Source: Bacteroidales bacterium (lineage in GTDB: Bacteria; Bacteroidota; Bacteroidia; Bacteroidales; UBA932). From it: 64,000 bases of DNA. The notes beneath the pieces were generated by a model. The model was not told the DNA's origin. It searched no databases and saw only the letters and a program-made list of their open reading frames with translations. The stretch covers positions 1 through 64,000 of the forward strand of contig JAEEVG010000001.1 of the NCBI GenBank assembly GCA_016290835.1, read 5' to 3'. Each line of letters starts with the position of its first letter. Within the stretch, counting starts at the first letter, position 1. Positions 1 through 7,077 of the stretch are shown here, one piece after another. The translations under genes and the position numbers were made by a program.

Positions 1-42
1 ACTGAAAATCCATAGAACGTGGTTCAATTCCGCGAGGCTCCG
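1..42 (+). tRNA. tRNA-Phe(GAA), 3' part only
   Basis: The window opens inside the anticodon arm. The loop CTGAAAA gives anticodon GAA at 4-6. A T arm (stem 18-22 with 30-34, one G-U pair) and the 3' acceptor strand 35-41 follow. The variable loop is only four bases. The 5' half lies outside the window, so the acceptor and D stems cannot be checked and the Phe assignment rests on the anticodon loop. It is the first visible member of the tRNA array. Confidence 0.6.
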
Positions 43-48
43 CAACAT

Positions 49-123
49 GGTGGTTGTAGCTCAGTTGGCAAGAGCGCCTGATTGTGGATCAGGAGGCCGA
101 GGGTTCGAACCCCTCCATTCACC
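49..123 (+). tRNA. tRNA-His(GTG)
   Basis: The cloverleaf has anticodon GTG. An extra G at 49 precedes the acceptor and faces C at the discriminator position 123, which is the G-1:C73 identity pair of bacterial tRNA-His. The acceptor stem has one T-T mismatch. No complete CCA is encoded. Confidence 0.9.
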
Positions 124-128
124 CAAAC

Positions 129-200
129 GGGAATATAGCTCAGTGGTAGAGCGGATGGCTGTTAACCATCGGGTCGTAGGTTCGAGCCCTTCTATTCCCG
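129..200 (+). tRNA. tRNA-Asn(GTT)
   Basis: The cloverleaf has loop CTGTTAA, acceptor strands 129-135 and 193-199, and discriminator G. It starts five bases after the tRNA-His gene, consistent with processing from one array transcript. Confidence 0.92.
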
Positions 201-206
201 CACATT

Positions 207-294
207 GGAAGTATGGCCGAGCGGTCTAAGGCGGCACTCTGCTAAGGTGCTGGACTCCGCAGGGGTCCCGAAAGTTCGAATCTTTCTGCTTCCG
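207..294 (+). tRNA. tRNA-Ser(GCT), array copy
   Basis: This is a class II tRNA with a long variable arm, anticodon GCT, D arm GCCGAGCGG and discriminator G73. The acceptor pairs GGAAGTA with TGCTTCC. A second tRNA-Ser(GCT) with a different body lies at 26017-26103 on the other strand, so this copy is redundant within the window. Confidence 0.9.
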
Positions 295-308
295 CGAAGA
301 CAAGTTAT

Positions 309-383
309 CGGGATGTAGCCCAGTTGGTCCAAGGTGCGGCATTTGGGATGCCGAGACCGCGCGTTCGAATCGCGCCATCCCGA
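309..383 (+). tRNA. tRNA-Pro(TGG)
   Basis: The cloverleaf has anticodon TGG, acceptor CGGGATG paired with CATCCCG, and discriminator A. The C1-G72 first pair is typical of proline tRNAs. Confidence 0.92.
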
Positions 384-391
384 CAAGGAAC

Positions 392-479
392 GGAAGGTTG
401 GCCGAGGTGGTTTAAGGCACCGGTCCAGAAAACCGACGAACTTGAAAGGGTTCCGTAAGTTCGAATCTCACACCTTCCG
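392..479 (+). tRNA. tRNA-Ser-like class II tRNA with aberrant anticodon loop (reads AGA)
   Basis: The body is serine-type: long variable arm, D arm GCCGAGGTGG, discriminator G73 and acceptor GGAAGGT/ACCTTCC. The anticodon loop at 425-431 reads CCAGAAA. In the standard register this puts C at the nearly invariant U33 position and gives anticodon AGA with A34. The anticodon stem (420-424 with 432-436) also has a C-A mismatch at its outer pair. An ordinary Bacteroidota Ser(GGA) loop would be CTGGAAA, two changes away. It may be a decayed or reprogrammed serine tRNA. A leucine CAG reading does not fit the register or the discriminator base. Confidence 0.6.
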
Positions 480-486
480 CAATTAT

Positions 487-557
487 TGAGGCATGGTGCA
501 ATGGCAGCATAGCGGTCTCCAAAACCGCCGATGGGAGTTCGAATCTCTCTGCCCCAG
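487..557 (+). tRNA. tRNA-Trp(CCA), with tRNA-Gln-like acceptor end
   Basis: The anticodon loop CTCCAAA gives CCA (Trp) and the discriminator is G73. The first acceptor pair is T1-A72 and the D arm reads GGTGCAATGGCAGCA. Both features are more usual for bacterial tRNA-Gln. There is an A-C mismatch at the third acceptor pair. The anticodon makes Trp the best call. Confidence 0.75.
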
Positions 558-562
558 CAAGC

Positions 563-635
563 GCTCAGGTGGCGAAGCGGTTAACGCGCCGGTCTGCAAA
601 ACCGGTATCCGCCGGTCCGAATCCGGCTCTGAGCT
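563..635 (+). tRNA. tRNA-Cys(GCA)
   Basis: The loop CTGCAAA gives anticodon GCA. The discriminator is T (U73), the known identity base for cysteinyl-tRNA. The acceptor pairs GCTCAGG with TCTGAGC, and the T-loop reads TCCGAAT. Confidence 0.9.
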
Positions 636-639
636 CGAT

Positions 640-713
640 GCCTTCTTAGCTCAGTGGATCAGAGCTTCGGATTTCTAATCCAACGGTCAAAGGTTCGAAT
701 CCTTTAGAAGGCA
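640..713 (+). tRNA. tRNA-Arg(TCT)
   Basis: The loop TTTCTAA gives anticodon TCT. Acceptor GCCTTCT pairs perfectly with AGAAGGC and the discriminator is A. The anticodon stem contains one C-A mismatch. Confidence 0.88.
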
Positions 714-721
714 CGGCAAAC

Positions 722-794
722 GCCTCTTTAGCTCAACTGGTAGAGCATCTGCCTTGTAAGTAGAGGGTTGCAGGTTCGATCCCTGTTGGAGGCT
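722..794 (+). tRNA. tRNA-Thr(TGT)
   Basis: The loop CTTGTAA gives anticodon TGT. Acceptor GCCTCTT pairs with TGGAGGC with a T-T mismatch at the seventh pair and a G-T pair beside it. The discriminator is T. This is the last member of the array. Confidence 0.85.
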
Positions 795-807
795 CAAGTT
801 TTATTTG

Positions 808-815
808 TATATTTG
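808..815 (+). promoter_or_regulatory. Bacteroidota -7 promoter element
   Basis: TATATTTG fits the Bacteroidota -7 consensus TAnnTTTG. It lies just after the tRNA array and would start a transcript near 822 that runs through the folded RNA candidate toward the winged-helix gene. Confidence 0.6.
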
Positions 816-830
816 CACCCGCAAAAACCA

Positions 831-911
831 TTTTGGACATGGCACAGACGTTTTTCTTTACAACATGTTGGCGTAACTCAATGAGTTTCGCCGGCTGCGT
901 CATGTCCGAAA
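831..911 (+). ncRNA. Candidate structured RNA or leader between the tRNA array and the winged-helix gene
   Basis: Two nested helices are visible. An outer stem pairs 831-841 with 901-911 (11 pairs, one G-U). An inner hairpin pairs 867-879 with 883-895 around the triloop AAT, with one T-T mismatch and two G-U pairs. A -7 promoter element lies 16 nt upstream. The centre has a stretch resembling a tRNA D arm but no cloverleaf can be drawn. I do not recognise a known RNA family. It could be a free small RNA or the leader of the gene at 1058. The rest of 795-1057 shows no gene. Confidence 0.4.
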
Positions 912-1013
912 AACGGAATCGTCATCATAGAGAGCGAATTAGTTCTCGACCTGAACGCAGCTAAATCGCACCGGTAGTCCTGCCGTTCTCAGGGCAAAAT
1001 CCATCTTTTAACC

Positions 1014-1049
1014 GCGCAAATTGCGCAAAACTGTGTCCTAACGGACACA
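1014..1049 (+). promoter_or_regulatory. Two adjacent dyads upstream of the winged-helix gene (possible operator)
   Basis: A palindrome GCGCAA-A-TTGCGC occupies 1014-1026, and a second, TGTGTCC-TAAC-GGACACA, occupies 1032-1049, ending eight bases before the ATG at 1058. Paired dyads abutting a start codon of a predicted DNA-binding protein suggest autoregulation. The second could also act as an RNA hairpin controlling initiation. Confidence 0.45.
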
Positions 1050-1057
1050 CCCATACC

Positions 1058-1579
1058 ATGGACAAGTTAGTGCTTGATGACGATACCAAGGCTCTTGTCC
1101 TCGCGGTCAGAGACCTACTGAAGGACCTTCGGGCGCGGGGACTAAACGATGACCAGATCGATACCCTCGTGAAGAGGAACGGACCGGGGAGGATCTCCCT
1201 GGAGAGGAACGGCATCCTTTCTCTGCCGGATTACGGAGACGTGAAGATCTATCTGAATCCGGTGGAAAGAACCCTTTATACCTTGCTTCTAAGATATGTC
1301 GACGGCATAGCAGCCGAAGATATCTGGAAGTACTACGACGAACTCTGCGAGATCTACCGGAAGCAGACCGTCTATGACGATCCCGACCAGATCGAGGCCG
1401 CCGTGGATGCTCTGTGCGACGATGATAGGGCGACCCTCCAGACCAACGTCTCCAGGATCAAGAGGAAACTGGTCGACAAGGTCGGGAGGCTCGCAGCGGA
1501 CCAGTACGCTATCGTCAGGGGAAGGGACGGTGTCTACAGAATCGCCGTGTCGAGGGATCTCGTGACCATGCTGGCATAG
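1058..1579 (+). CDS. Winged-helix DNA-binding protein (OmpR-type effector-like), unknown target
   Basis: This is a 173-residue cytoplasmic protein. Residues about 48-170 resemble an OmpR/PhoB-type winged helix: a short strand, the turn LNPVERTLYTLLLRY, a recognition-helix-like segment NVSRIKRKLVDKV, and a C-terminal hairpin YAIVRGRDGVYRI like the wing of trans_reg_C domains. The N-terminal 45 residues are helical and are not a receiver domain. Dyads lie directly upstream of the ATG and a long hairpin follows the stop codon. It sits alone between the tRNA array and the defence island, so it may regulate either or itself. Fold assignment is by motif only; the biological role is unknown. Confidence 0.6.
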   Translation: MDKLVLDDDTKALVLAVRDLLKDLRARGLNDDQIDTLVKRNGPGRISLERNGILSLPDYGDVKIYLNPVERTLYTLLLRYVDGIAAEDIWKYYDELCEIYRKQTVYDDPDQIEAAVDALCDDDRATLQTNVSRIKRKLVDKVGRLAADQYAIVRGRDGVYRIAVSRDLVTMLA

Positions 1580-1621
1580 CCTGCAAGACTTGCAAGGATT
1601 TCAGAGTCTTGCAGGCATGCC
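1573..1621 (+). terminator. Long hairpin after the winged-helix gene
   Basis: The arms GCCTGCAAGACT (1579-1590) and AGTCTTGCAGGC (1605-1616) pair perfectly and extend by GGCAT with ATGCC across a one-base bulge. No T run follows, so it is a terminator, processing site or attenuator rather than a clear intrinsic terminator. Confidence 0.5.
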
Positions 1622-1622
1622 T

Positions 1623-1630
1623 TACCTTTG
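1623..1630 (+). promoter_or_regulatory. -7 promoter element for the small ORF at 1640
   Basis: TACCTTTG matches TAnnTTTG and would place the transcription start within a few bases of the ATG at 1640, giving a leaderless or nearly leaderless message. Confidence 0.4.
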
Positions 1631-1639
1631 CCTTTCAAA

Positions 1640-1891
1640 ATGATCGGAATGCAGCTGCCGCAGCATATCATAGACCTCGTCGGTAATCTCTTTGACGAAG
1701 GCATGGACGACGAGACAATTTGCCGCGCCGTCCTTAAAGAATGGAGAAAACGTATGGAAAATCCCCGCCGGAGTGCGTTTGGAAACGACGACCCGGCGGG
1801 TGATTCAATCTATATTCAGGCGTGTCTGGAAGATACTACTGAAGGAAAATGTGCGTCTATTCCGGAAACAGATTGGTATAGGTCACGATAA
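1640..1891 (+). CDS. Small hypothetical protein, doubtful
   Basis: An 83-residue reading frame begins MIGMQLPQHIIDLVGNLF. An in-frame ATG four codons further upstream (1628) is possible, but a -7 element at 1623-1630 argues for the start at 1640. The sequence is acidic, with helical character in the first 40 residues and no recognised domain. Its last 35 bases overlap the 3' end of the convergent DUF2357 gene, which is unusual but possible for tail-to-tail genes. Another frame is open over 1692-1949, so coding evidence is weak. Confidence 0.35.
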   Translation: MIGMQLPQHIIDLVGNLFDEGMDDETICRAVLKEWRKRMENPRRSAFGNDDPAGDSIYIQACLEDTTEGKCASIPETDWYRSR

Positions 1892-4106
1892 TTGGCGCGC
1901 CGTTTTTATCTTTAACGAACGGTTCAATTGTCCATGGCCTGTTGTATAGTTCGGGCTCAACCGCGTCAACAGAGACATCGTAGACCATGTACATTTGATT
2001 TGGTGTTGGATCTGGGTAGCCCATTTCTGCCATTGCCTTTTCGTTAATAATGGTTGGATTATCCTTAATGATCTTCATAATCCTGAGATCGCTGAAATCA
2101 TCAGGGTTGTAAAGCAGGAGGTAGCGAGCCTTCAAATAGGATTCCTTTAACTCAATAGCGCCTTCGCGCTCTCCTCCAAAGCGGATATTATATTTACCCT
2201 TTTCGAGTATCCATTGTAAATGTTCTTTACTTTTATAACAACCGACAAGAACTGCAACCGCGTCTGCGAATACAGAATTCCCGTATGGTTCTGGGAACAT
2301 CTCATAGAACGGCTCCGGCTCACTTGAATAAATATCATGTTCAGCAATAGCCACCTTTTCTCGTTGGCTATTTCGATCCATGAAATGAATAAAGACATCT
2401 CTGAGGAATCTCTTAAGAGCCGGGATCTGTTCATCCTCATGCCCGGGGGCAATGCAGAATGCGCCGAGACCTGGAATTATCTCATGAAAGCCTTTTCGGA
2501 TCTTCTTCTCCGTTCCTGGATAAAGCACATAGGCACCACCAGTCCGCCGGATAGCATCTTTATAAGCATGCATTTTCAGCAGGTCGCCTCGTTTATAAAT
2601 ATTCTTCTCCCTGTTCTCCTTTTCCTCTTGAAGCTCCTTTTCTTCGGCATCAAGGTCGATCTCTTTGTCTTCGATAATGATTCTATTAAGCCGATACTTG
2701 GCGTCAAAATGGATGTGAACAATAGCGTCCTCTCGCTCGGCCTCTGCTTCTGACATCTCTCCTGGCCAAATGGATAGTGTATAATCAGGGCGCATGTTCA
2801 TTGTCCAGGAACCGGACGAATAGATATCATCTGTATGACTGAAAGTCCGGTTGTAATACAAGCTAACATTGAGACGACGGTTTCCTGCTGTCGTCGTGCC
2901 ATGAATCATCTTCGTATGGCCTTGGCGGAGTTCTAGGTTGATCCCATCATCATCCTTGCTGATAAGGCACTTCTTCTCGACCGTCGGTACATTAAAGACT
3001 TCGCTCACGCACTCCATTAGCTTGAAGAACAGCCAGTATTCATAAAGCACTGCCACATTTTTCTTGCCGGCCTCATAGACATCGTCACCACCGTTCCAGG
3101 TGAGCTTGGCAGCCAGGTCAAACATTAGCCAGGCCTGAAGGATTTCGCGGTATCCCTCCTTACGTTGCAGCACCGGGCTTCCAAGATTTAGCTGGGAGGG
3201 ATTGCTGACATCCTTGAAGAAAAGCCCGTTCATGTAGCCTGCCAAGGTATTGCAGACGGCGTCAATTTCCATGCGAAGCTGAGTCGTCGCATTTTTCTTG
3301 GTTCCAAGACTGCTACAGAAACCATAGAACGACGTAAGCACATATTTGACGAACTGATTTTCCGGTGTATCAACGCTGTCCGTCTTGTGCGATACGTTAA
3401 GGTAACGGGGTAATGAGTCCAGACCTTTGATGGCTCCGGAATATGGAACACGGTCCGTTCTGGTAACAATCTGGCGGAGGCCGCTTTTAGATAGCTTACT
3501 TACAGATTCAATGTGGCGTTCAACCGTGGTTTCTGCCCATTTTCGGACAGGATTGGAAATAATCTTGTGGATCGCTTCGCCGAACTGATCATCCTCGACG
3601 ATACTCTTCACAAAGGCGAACTTCTGATAAAGGGTCTGTTGCGGGGTATCATAGTCCACTTCGAATTTCTGTGTGACAGGAGCCCCCTGCTGCATCACAA
3701 GATCCGTATAGTAGCTCGTGATCTCCGACAACATATGTCGGTAATCTGACCTGTAACTAGCCTTGACGGACAAGACCTCGAAATCTACAGGTATCCCATC
3801 GTGGATACCCGACTTTATAACCTTGAAGTGTGCGGTTCCAACATAAATGCCAGTTGTGATTACTCCGCGATTCTTATGTCGGGGGTTTCTTTGGGTCATT
3901 GATGCCGGGCCTTCAAGAGACCAGTTAACAGTCTCATTAAAGGAATCATCCACAAGCTCATACTCATATTCTTTACCCTCTAATAGCTGCCAGCGAGATT
4001 CGCCATAGTCGGCCGCATTTTCATCCACGAAAAGCGGAGCGCCTATCGAATAGACCAATAACTTTACCCCAGGGCAAATAGGTATGATAAACTGCTCAAC
4101 GCGCAT
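1857..4106 (-). CDS. DUF2357/DUF524 PD-(D/E)XK restriction endonuclease subunit (McrC-like)
   Basis: This 749-residue protein has the layout of the DUF2357 family, in which an N-terminal beta-rich domain precedes a PD-(D/E)XK nuclease domain (DUF524). The core nuclease motif is visible around residues 455-470 as AIVHIHFDAKYRLNR, where Asp and Lys of the D-x-K strand are intact. A charged helical segment rich in Glu and Lys follows (about 475-505). The gene begins six bases after the McrB-like GTPase, so the two are cotranscribed. In known McrBC and LlaJI-type systems the GTPase moves DNA and this partner cuts it. Whether the target is methylated or unmethylated DNA cannot be read from the sequence. 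Confidence 0.8.
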   Translation of the reverse strand: MRVEQFIIPICPGVKLLVYSIGAPLFVDENAADYGESRWQLLEGKEYEYELVDDSFNETVNWSLEGPASMTQRNPRHKNRGVITTGIYVGTAHFKVIKSGIHDGIPVDFEVLSVKASYRSDYRHMLSEITSYYTDLVMQQGAPVTQKFEVDYDTPQQTLYQKFAFVKSIVEDDQFGEAIHKIISNPVRKWAETTVERHIESVSKLSKSGLRQIVTRTDRVPYSGAIKGLDSLPRYLNVSHKTDSVDTPENQFVKYVLTSFYGFCSSLGTKKNATTQLRMEIDAVCNTLAGYMNGLFFKDVSNPSQLNLGSPVLQRKEGYREILQAWLMFDLAAKLTWNGGDDVYEAGKKNVAVLYEYWLFFKLMECVSEVFNVPTVEKKCLISKDDDGINLELRQGHTKMIHGTTTAGNRRLNVSLYYNRTFSHTDDIYSSGSWTMNMRPDYTLSIWPGEMSEAEAEREDAIVHIHFDAKYRLNRIIIEDKEIDLDAEEKELQEEKENREKNIYKRGDLLKMHAYKDAIRRTGGAYVLYPGTEKKIRKGFHEIIPGLGAFCIAPGHEDEQIPALKRFLRDVFIHFMDRNSQREKVAIAEHDIYSSEPEPFYEMFPEPYGNSVFADAVAVLVGCYKSKEHLQWILEKGKYNIRFGGEREGAIELKESYLKARYLLLYNPDDFSDLRIMKIIKDNPTIINEKAMAEMGYPDPTPNQMYMVYDVSVDAVEPELYNRPWTIEPFVKDKNGAPIIVTYTNLFPE

Positions 4107-4112
4107 TACTTA

Positions 4113-5840
4113 TTACGCTTCCGCAAAACTGGTGAAGCCATTGTCAATAGCTCCACGATACATTCGAAGAAGTTTATCTGCCGTAAGAGGATACTTTGTT
4201 TGGGAAGGAACATTATCGGCCAGCTCTATTCCGATTCCAGCATCACACAGTTCCCATAAATTGGCGAGTATGGGAACCAATTTCTTTCTACTACCGTGCA
4301 GTTTCGGGAGCAGTTTCTGCATGATGGACGCATCCAAAATTTCGTCCGTTGACATTTTTCTCGTCGTGTCATCATTGCCTTTCGCCTGACAAATAAAACG
4401 GAATATTTCCATTGCCGAGCGATAGCCAAACTCCGCATTCACCCCCTTGAGTACGTCGAAGTATTTTTGAAGTACAGTCACCGCCTCCTCATCCTTAGCC
4501 AGCTCCATTTGGGCAGCTACTTTCACAAAGCTCTTCGCCATGTCTGCTGCTCTTCCGTTAATACCATCGCGGTTTATCTTCTGCATCTCGGTCAAGAATC
4601 CCGCCATCTCCTCACTCGCAATTTTGAACTCTATCACGTTCGCCCTGTCCAGCACTTTCGGAGAGAACATATACGTAGTCTCGTCTACGTTGATTGTACC
4701 AATGATAAAAAGGTTCTTCGGAAGTTCTACCTTTTGCGGAACGTAGTCAATTGTCTCCACATCGACTATGCCCTTCCACAGCGATATAGACTCGTGACTC
4801 TCCATCGCACTAAGGAAATCGGCGAAATACCTTTCCACGTAACTCATGTTCATCTCGTCCAAAATCAGGAAGAACGGTTTCTCCGCATTTTCTTTTTGGT
4901 TAGCCTCTATCAGCAAGTCTAATACACCACTCTCCGGCTTAACATACTGATTCTGTTGCAGTGCGTTAGGGAAACCCAGCAAGGGCTCGCGGTTCGTCCA
5001 GTCGGCTCCAACGCTAACCACGCACATCTGTTTCTCGCGGTCCTCCACCAGAGCACTAGCGAACGCCAGTGCTAGTTGTGTCTTTCCTGACCCCGCTAGT
5101 CCACTCAAAATAACAAATGGTTTTGTCAACAGAGAAAAAGCAAAACGCTTGATTAGACTTTCAGAATATACAAGACCCGTCTCGTTGATGTAATCAATAA
5201 TAGCCTTAATTGAGAAACTTGATTCTATACCTTCCACCTTTGTCTCTGGATTGATCGGGAGACCTTCATCTGATTCCCCATATTTCAACGCAATATATTT
5301 TTCGTAGGCCTCTTTGAATTGCAATAGAAGCCCCTCACAATAATCATCGTCTTTGCCATTCCATTCATTAGAGTAGATGGCCCCGGCTTTGTATTCTTCA
5401 CTATCTATCAGTTGATCGTTAAAATGCCGGCGAAGGGTGCTTTCGAGTTTAAGCTCACTCCTCAGAGTCTCACGGTTCGCATTTATATCTGCCATCGTTA
5501 TTTCCGAGACGCCTTGAGCAAGAGACAAATAAACGCGATTCAAGTCTTTTGAAAAAAGGAAAACCAGATAAATGCCACGCTTTGTCGACGAGGTCTCTTT
5601 ATTATGCATAATAGCGACCCATGGGCATTTGGATATGCGCCCTGTCCCAATAGACCCTTTAATCTTATATGTATCAGCGGGGAACTCTTCCTTAAGTATT
5701 TGTGGGATATCTTTTCGTAATACTTCTCCACTTGTTGACTCAAGAGAGACGCCTTTTCCTATATGCTTTTCATAATCGTGTCCCGCTTTCTGGAAAGCAG
5801 AGAATAGCGTGTTCAGTTCTTTAATAAAACCTGCCCTCAT
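4113..5840 (-). CDS. McrB-like AAA+ GTPase with MrcB_N (DUF3578) domain
   Basis: The 575-residue product is the motor of an McrBC-type restriction complex. Residues about 1-160 match the MrcB_N domain found in LlaJI-like R subunits. Residues about 225-450 form the McrB AAA+ module: Walker A GLAGSGKT near 245, Walker B FLILDEMNMSYVERYF near 325, and the McrB signature segment IIGTINVDETTYMFSPKVLDRAN. The frame is open to 5915, but a -7 element at 5885-5892 lies inside that extension, so the ATG at 5840 is the better start. It is followed after six bases by the DUF2357 nuclease gene. A 120-base gap separates it from the methyltransferase gene upstream. Confidence 0.85.
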   Translation of the reverse strand: MRAGFIKELNTLFSAFQKAGHDYEKHIGKGVSLESTSGEVLRKDIPQILKEEFPADTYKIKGSIGTGRISKCPWVAIMHNKETSSTKRGIYLVFLFSKDLNRVYLSLAQGVSEITMADINANRETLRSELKLESTLRRHFNDQLIDSEEYKAGAIYSNEWNGKDDDYCEGLLLQFKEAYEKYIALKYGESDEGLPINPETKVEGIESSFSIKAIIDYINETGLVYSESLIKRFAFSLLTKPFVILSGLAGSGKTQLALAFASALVEDREKQMCVVSVGADWTNREPLLGFPNALQQNQYVKPESGVLDLLIEANQKENAEKPFFLILDEMNMSYVERYFADFLSAMESHESISLWKGIVDVETIDYVPQKVELPKNLFIIGTINVDETTYMFSPKVLDRANVIEFKIASEEMAGFLTEMQKINRDGINGRAADMAKSFVKVAAQMELAKDEEAVTVLQKYFDVLKGVNAEFGYRSAMEIFRFICQAKGNDDTTRKMSTDEILDASIMQKLLPKLHGSRKKLVPILANLWELCDAGIGIELADNVPSQTKYPLTADKLLRMYRGAIDNGFTSFAEA

Positions 5841-5884
5841 AGCATAATATATTAAGTATTGTTGACTACAAAAGGTCCCAAACT

Positions 5885-5892
5885 CAAAAGTA
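5885..5892 (-). promoter_or_regulatory. -7 promoter element of the McrB-DUF2357 pair
   Basis: On the minus strand TACTTTTG matches TAnnTTTG and predicts a start near 5878 with a leader of about 38 bases before the ATG at 5840. It suggests that the McrBC-like pair can be expressed separately from the operon upstream. Confidence 0.5.
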
Positions 5893-5960
5893 AACAATTG
5901 TCTGCAATATTTCAATGACGTCCTATAATACCAAGAGGCTTATGGGGCTATTATTGAAGC

Positions 5961-7076
5961 TTAATTATCCCGAGCCATCACAAGCAGAGTATACAATTCC
6001 TTTGCTACGGCTTCTGCTAATAATACAGGAACACCATTGCCAATAATTTTAAACTTGGCCGAAAGCCTTTCAGGTCCCCAAACATACTTATCATCAACAC
6101 TTTGAATTCTTAAAGCCTCTCTGACTGATAAACGCCTGTTTTCGTATGGATGAAGAAACACTTCATTGTTTCCAAAGCATGTGGTAGGGCTGTAACGATA
6201 GCGGTGAAGACGCTTAAAAGAACGTCTCTTAGTATCCCCTTCATCAATACCCGTTCTGATATTCGCATCCCCATTGAATGCAAAGAACTCGTTGCCATTG
6301 GGTAGTTCTTCAGCACCTTCAACACAGCGTTGCACACATAAGTTCTTAGGAACGCCTTTGGGTTTCAATACCACATTCGCCCCAAAAGGAGTAGTATCGG
6401 GCCAATTATAGCGACTAATAGCATTAGGGTATCTTGGTGTTGGCCACGTAAAAATGAAACTCTTGATGTCGTCAATAGTTGATTCTTTTGTCTGTTCAAT
6501 AATAAACTGGTCTTTTCGTAAACCAATGATAAAGACGCGTTTACGATATTGTGGAACACCGTAATCCAAAGCATTTAATGTCGCACGGTCCAAATAATAG
6601 TGTTCACTTAGTAATTTAAACAGTAGTGTGTCCAAGATTTGTTTTGGTTTCTTGCGCATTAACAACCCGACAACATTCTCCATGACAAAAAAAGAAGGTT
6701 TCATTTTCATTATGCGTTCAAAAAACACATGTGTCATTTTTCCGCGTGTCCCTTTAAACCCTTCTCCATTTCCGCGCATTGTGAAATCCTGACATGGTGG
6801 TCCGCCAATTATACCCCACAAATCAGGAACACCTTTAGGGAATGCAGTCTTTATTATATATTCAGGCGTTAAATCGGAAAGAGACCCAGTGCTGGTTATA
6901 GGGCAGGATTTCTTCTTATGCCTTCTAGCCCAAGAAGAAATACCTTCATCATGAAGCTCAGCAAAGACCCTATCATATTCATTAGCAAATACGACATCAA
7001 ACCCGGCATTGATAAACCCCATATCCATAAAACCGCCGCCGGAAAAAAGAGATATGATTGGAATGCGTTTACCCAT
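5961..7076 (-). CDS. DNA (cytosine-5) methyltransferase (candidate DruM)
   Basis: The 371-residue product carries all the landmark motifs of C5 DNA methyltransferases: motif I PIISLFSGGGFMDMGF at the N terminus, catalytic motif IV GGPPCQDFTMRG near residue 95, motif VI FFVMENVVGLL, motif VIII QYRKRVFIIGL, and motifs IX-X ending KIIGNGVPVLLAEAVAKEL. The target-recognition region between VIII and IX is short. The frame extends to 7097, but the ATG at 7076 begins one base after the stop codon of the upstream nuclease gene and gives the canonical N terminus. Methyltransferases of this kind are the DruM component of Druantia type II and also the partner of LlaJI-type restriction enzymes; here both neighbours are present. 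Confidence 0.92.
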   Translation of the reverse strand: MGKRIPIISLFSGGGFMDMGFINAGFDVVFANEYDRVFAELHDEGISSWARRHKKKSCPITSTGSLSDLTPEYIIKTAFPKGVPDLWGIIGGPPCQDFTMRGNGEGFKGTRGKMTHVFFERIMKMKPSFFVMENVVGLLMRKKPKQILDTLLFKLLSEHYYLDRATLNALDYGVPQYRKRVFIIGLRKDQFIIEQTKESTIDDIKSFIFTWPTPRYPNAISRYNWPDTTPFGANVVLKPKGVPKNLCVQRCVEGAEELPNGNEFFAFNGDANIRTGIDEGDTKRRSFKRLHRYRYSPTTCFGNNEVFLHPYENRRLSVREALRIQSVDDKYVWGPERLSAKFKIIGNGVPVLLAEAVAKELYTLLVMARDN

Positions 7077-7077
7077 C

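Noticed and set aside
861..900. Possible additional tRNA gene (D-arm-like GCGTAACTCAATGAG)
   Set aside because: No anticodon arm or T arm follows and the segment folds into a single long hairpin.
1692..1949. Plus-strand frame overlapping the end of the DUF2357 gene
   Set aside because: It is out of frame with the more protein-like frame at 1640 and overlaps the convergent gene by about 90 bases.
5841..5915. Longer start for the McrB-like gene
   Set aside because: A consensus -7 promoter element lies within the extension and the extra residues do not resemble MrcB_N.
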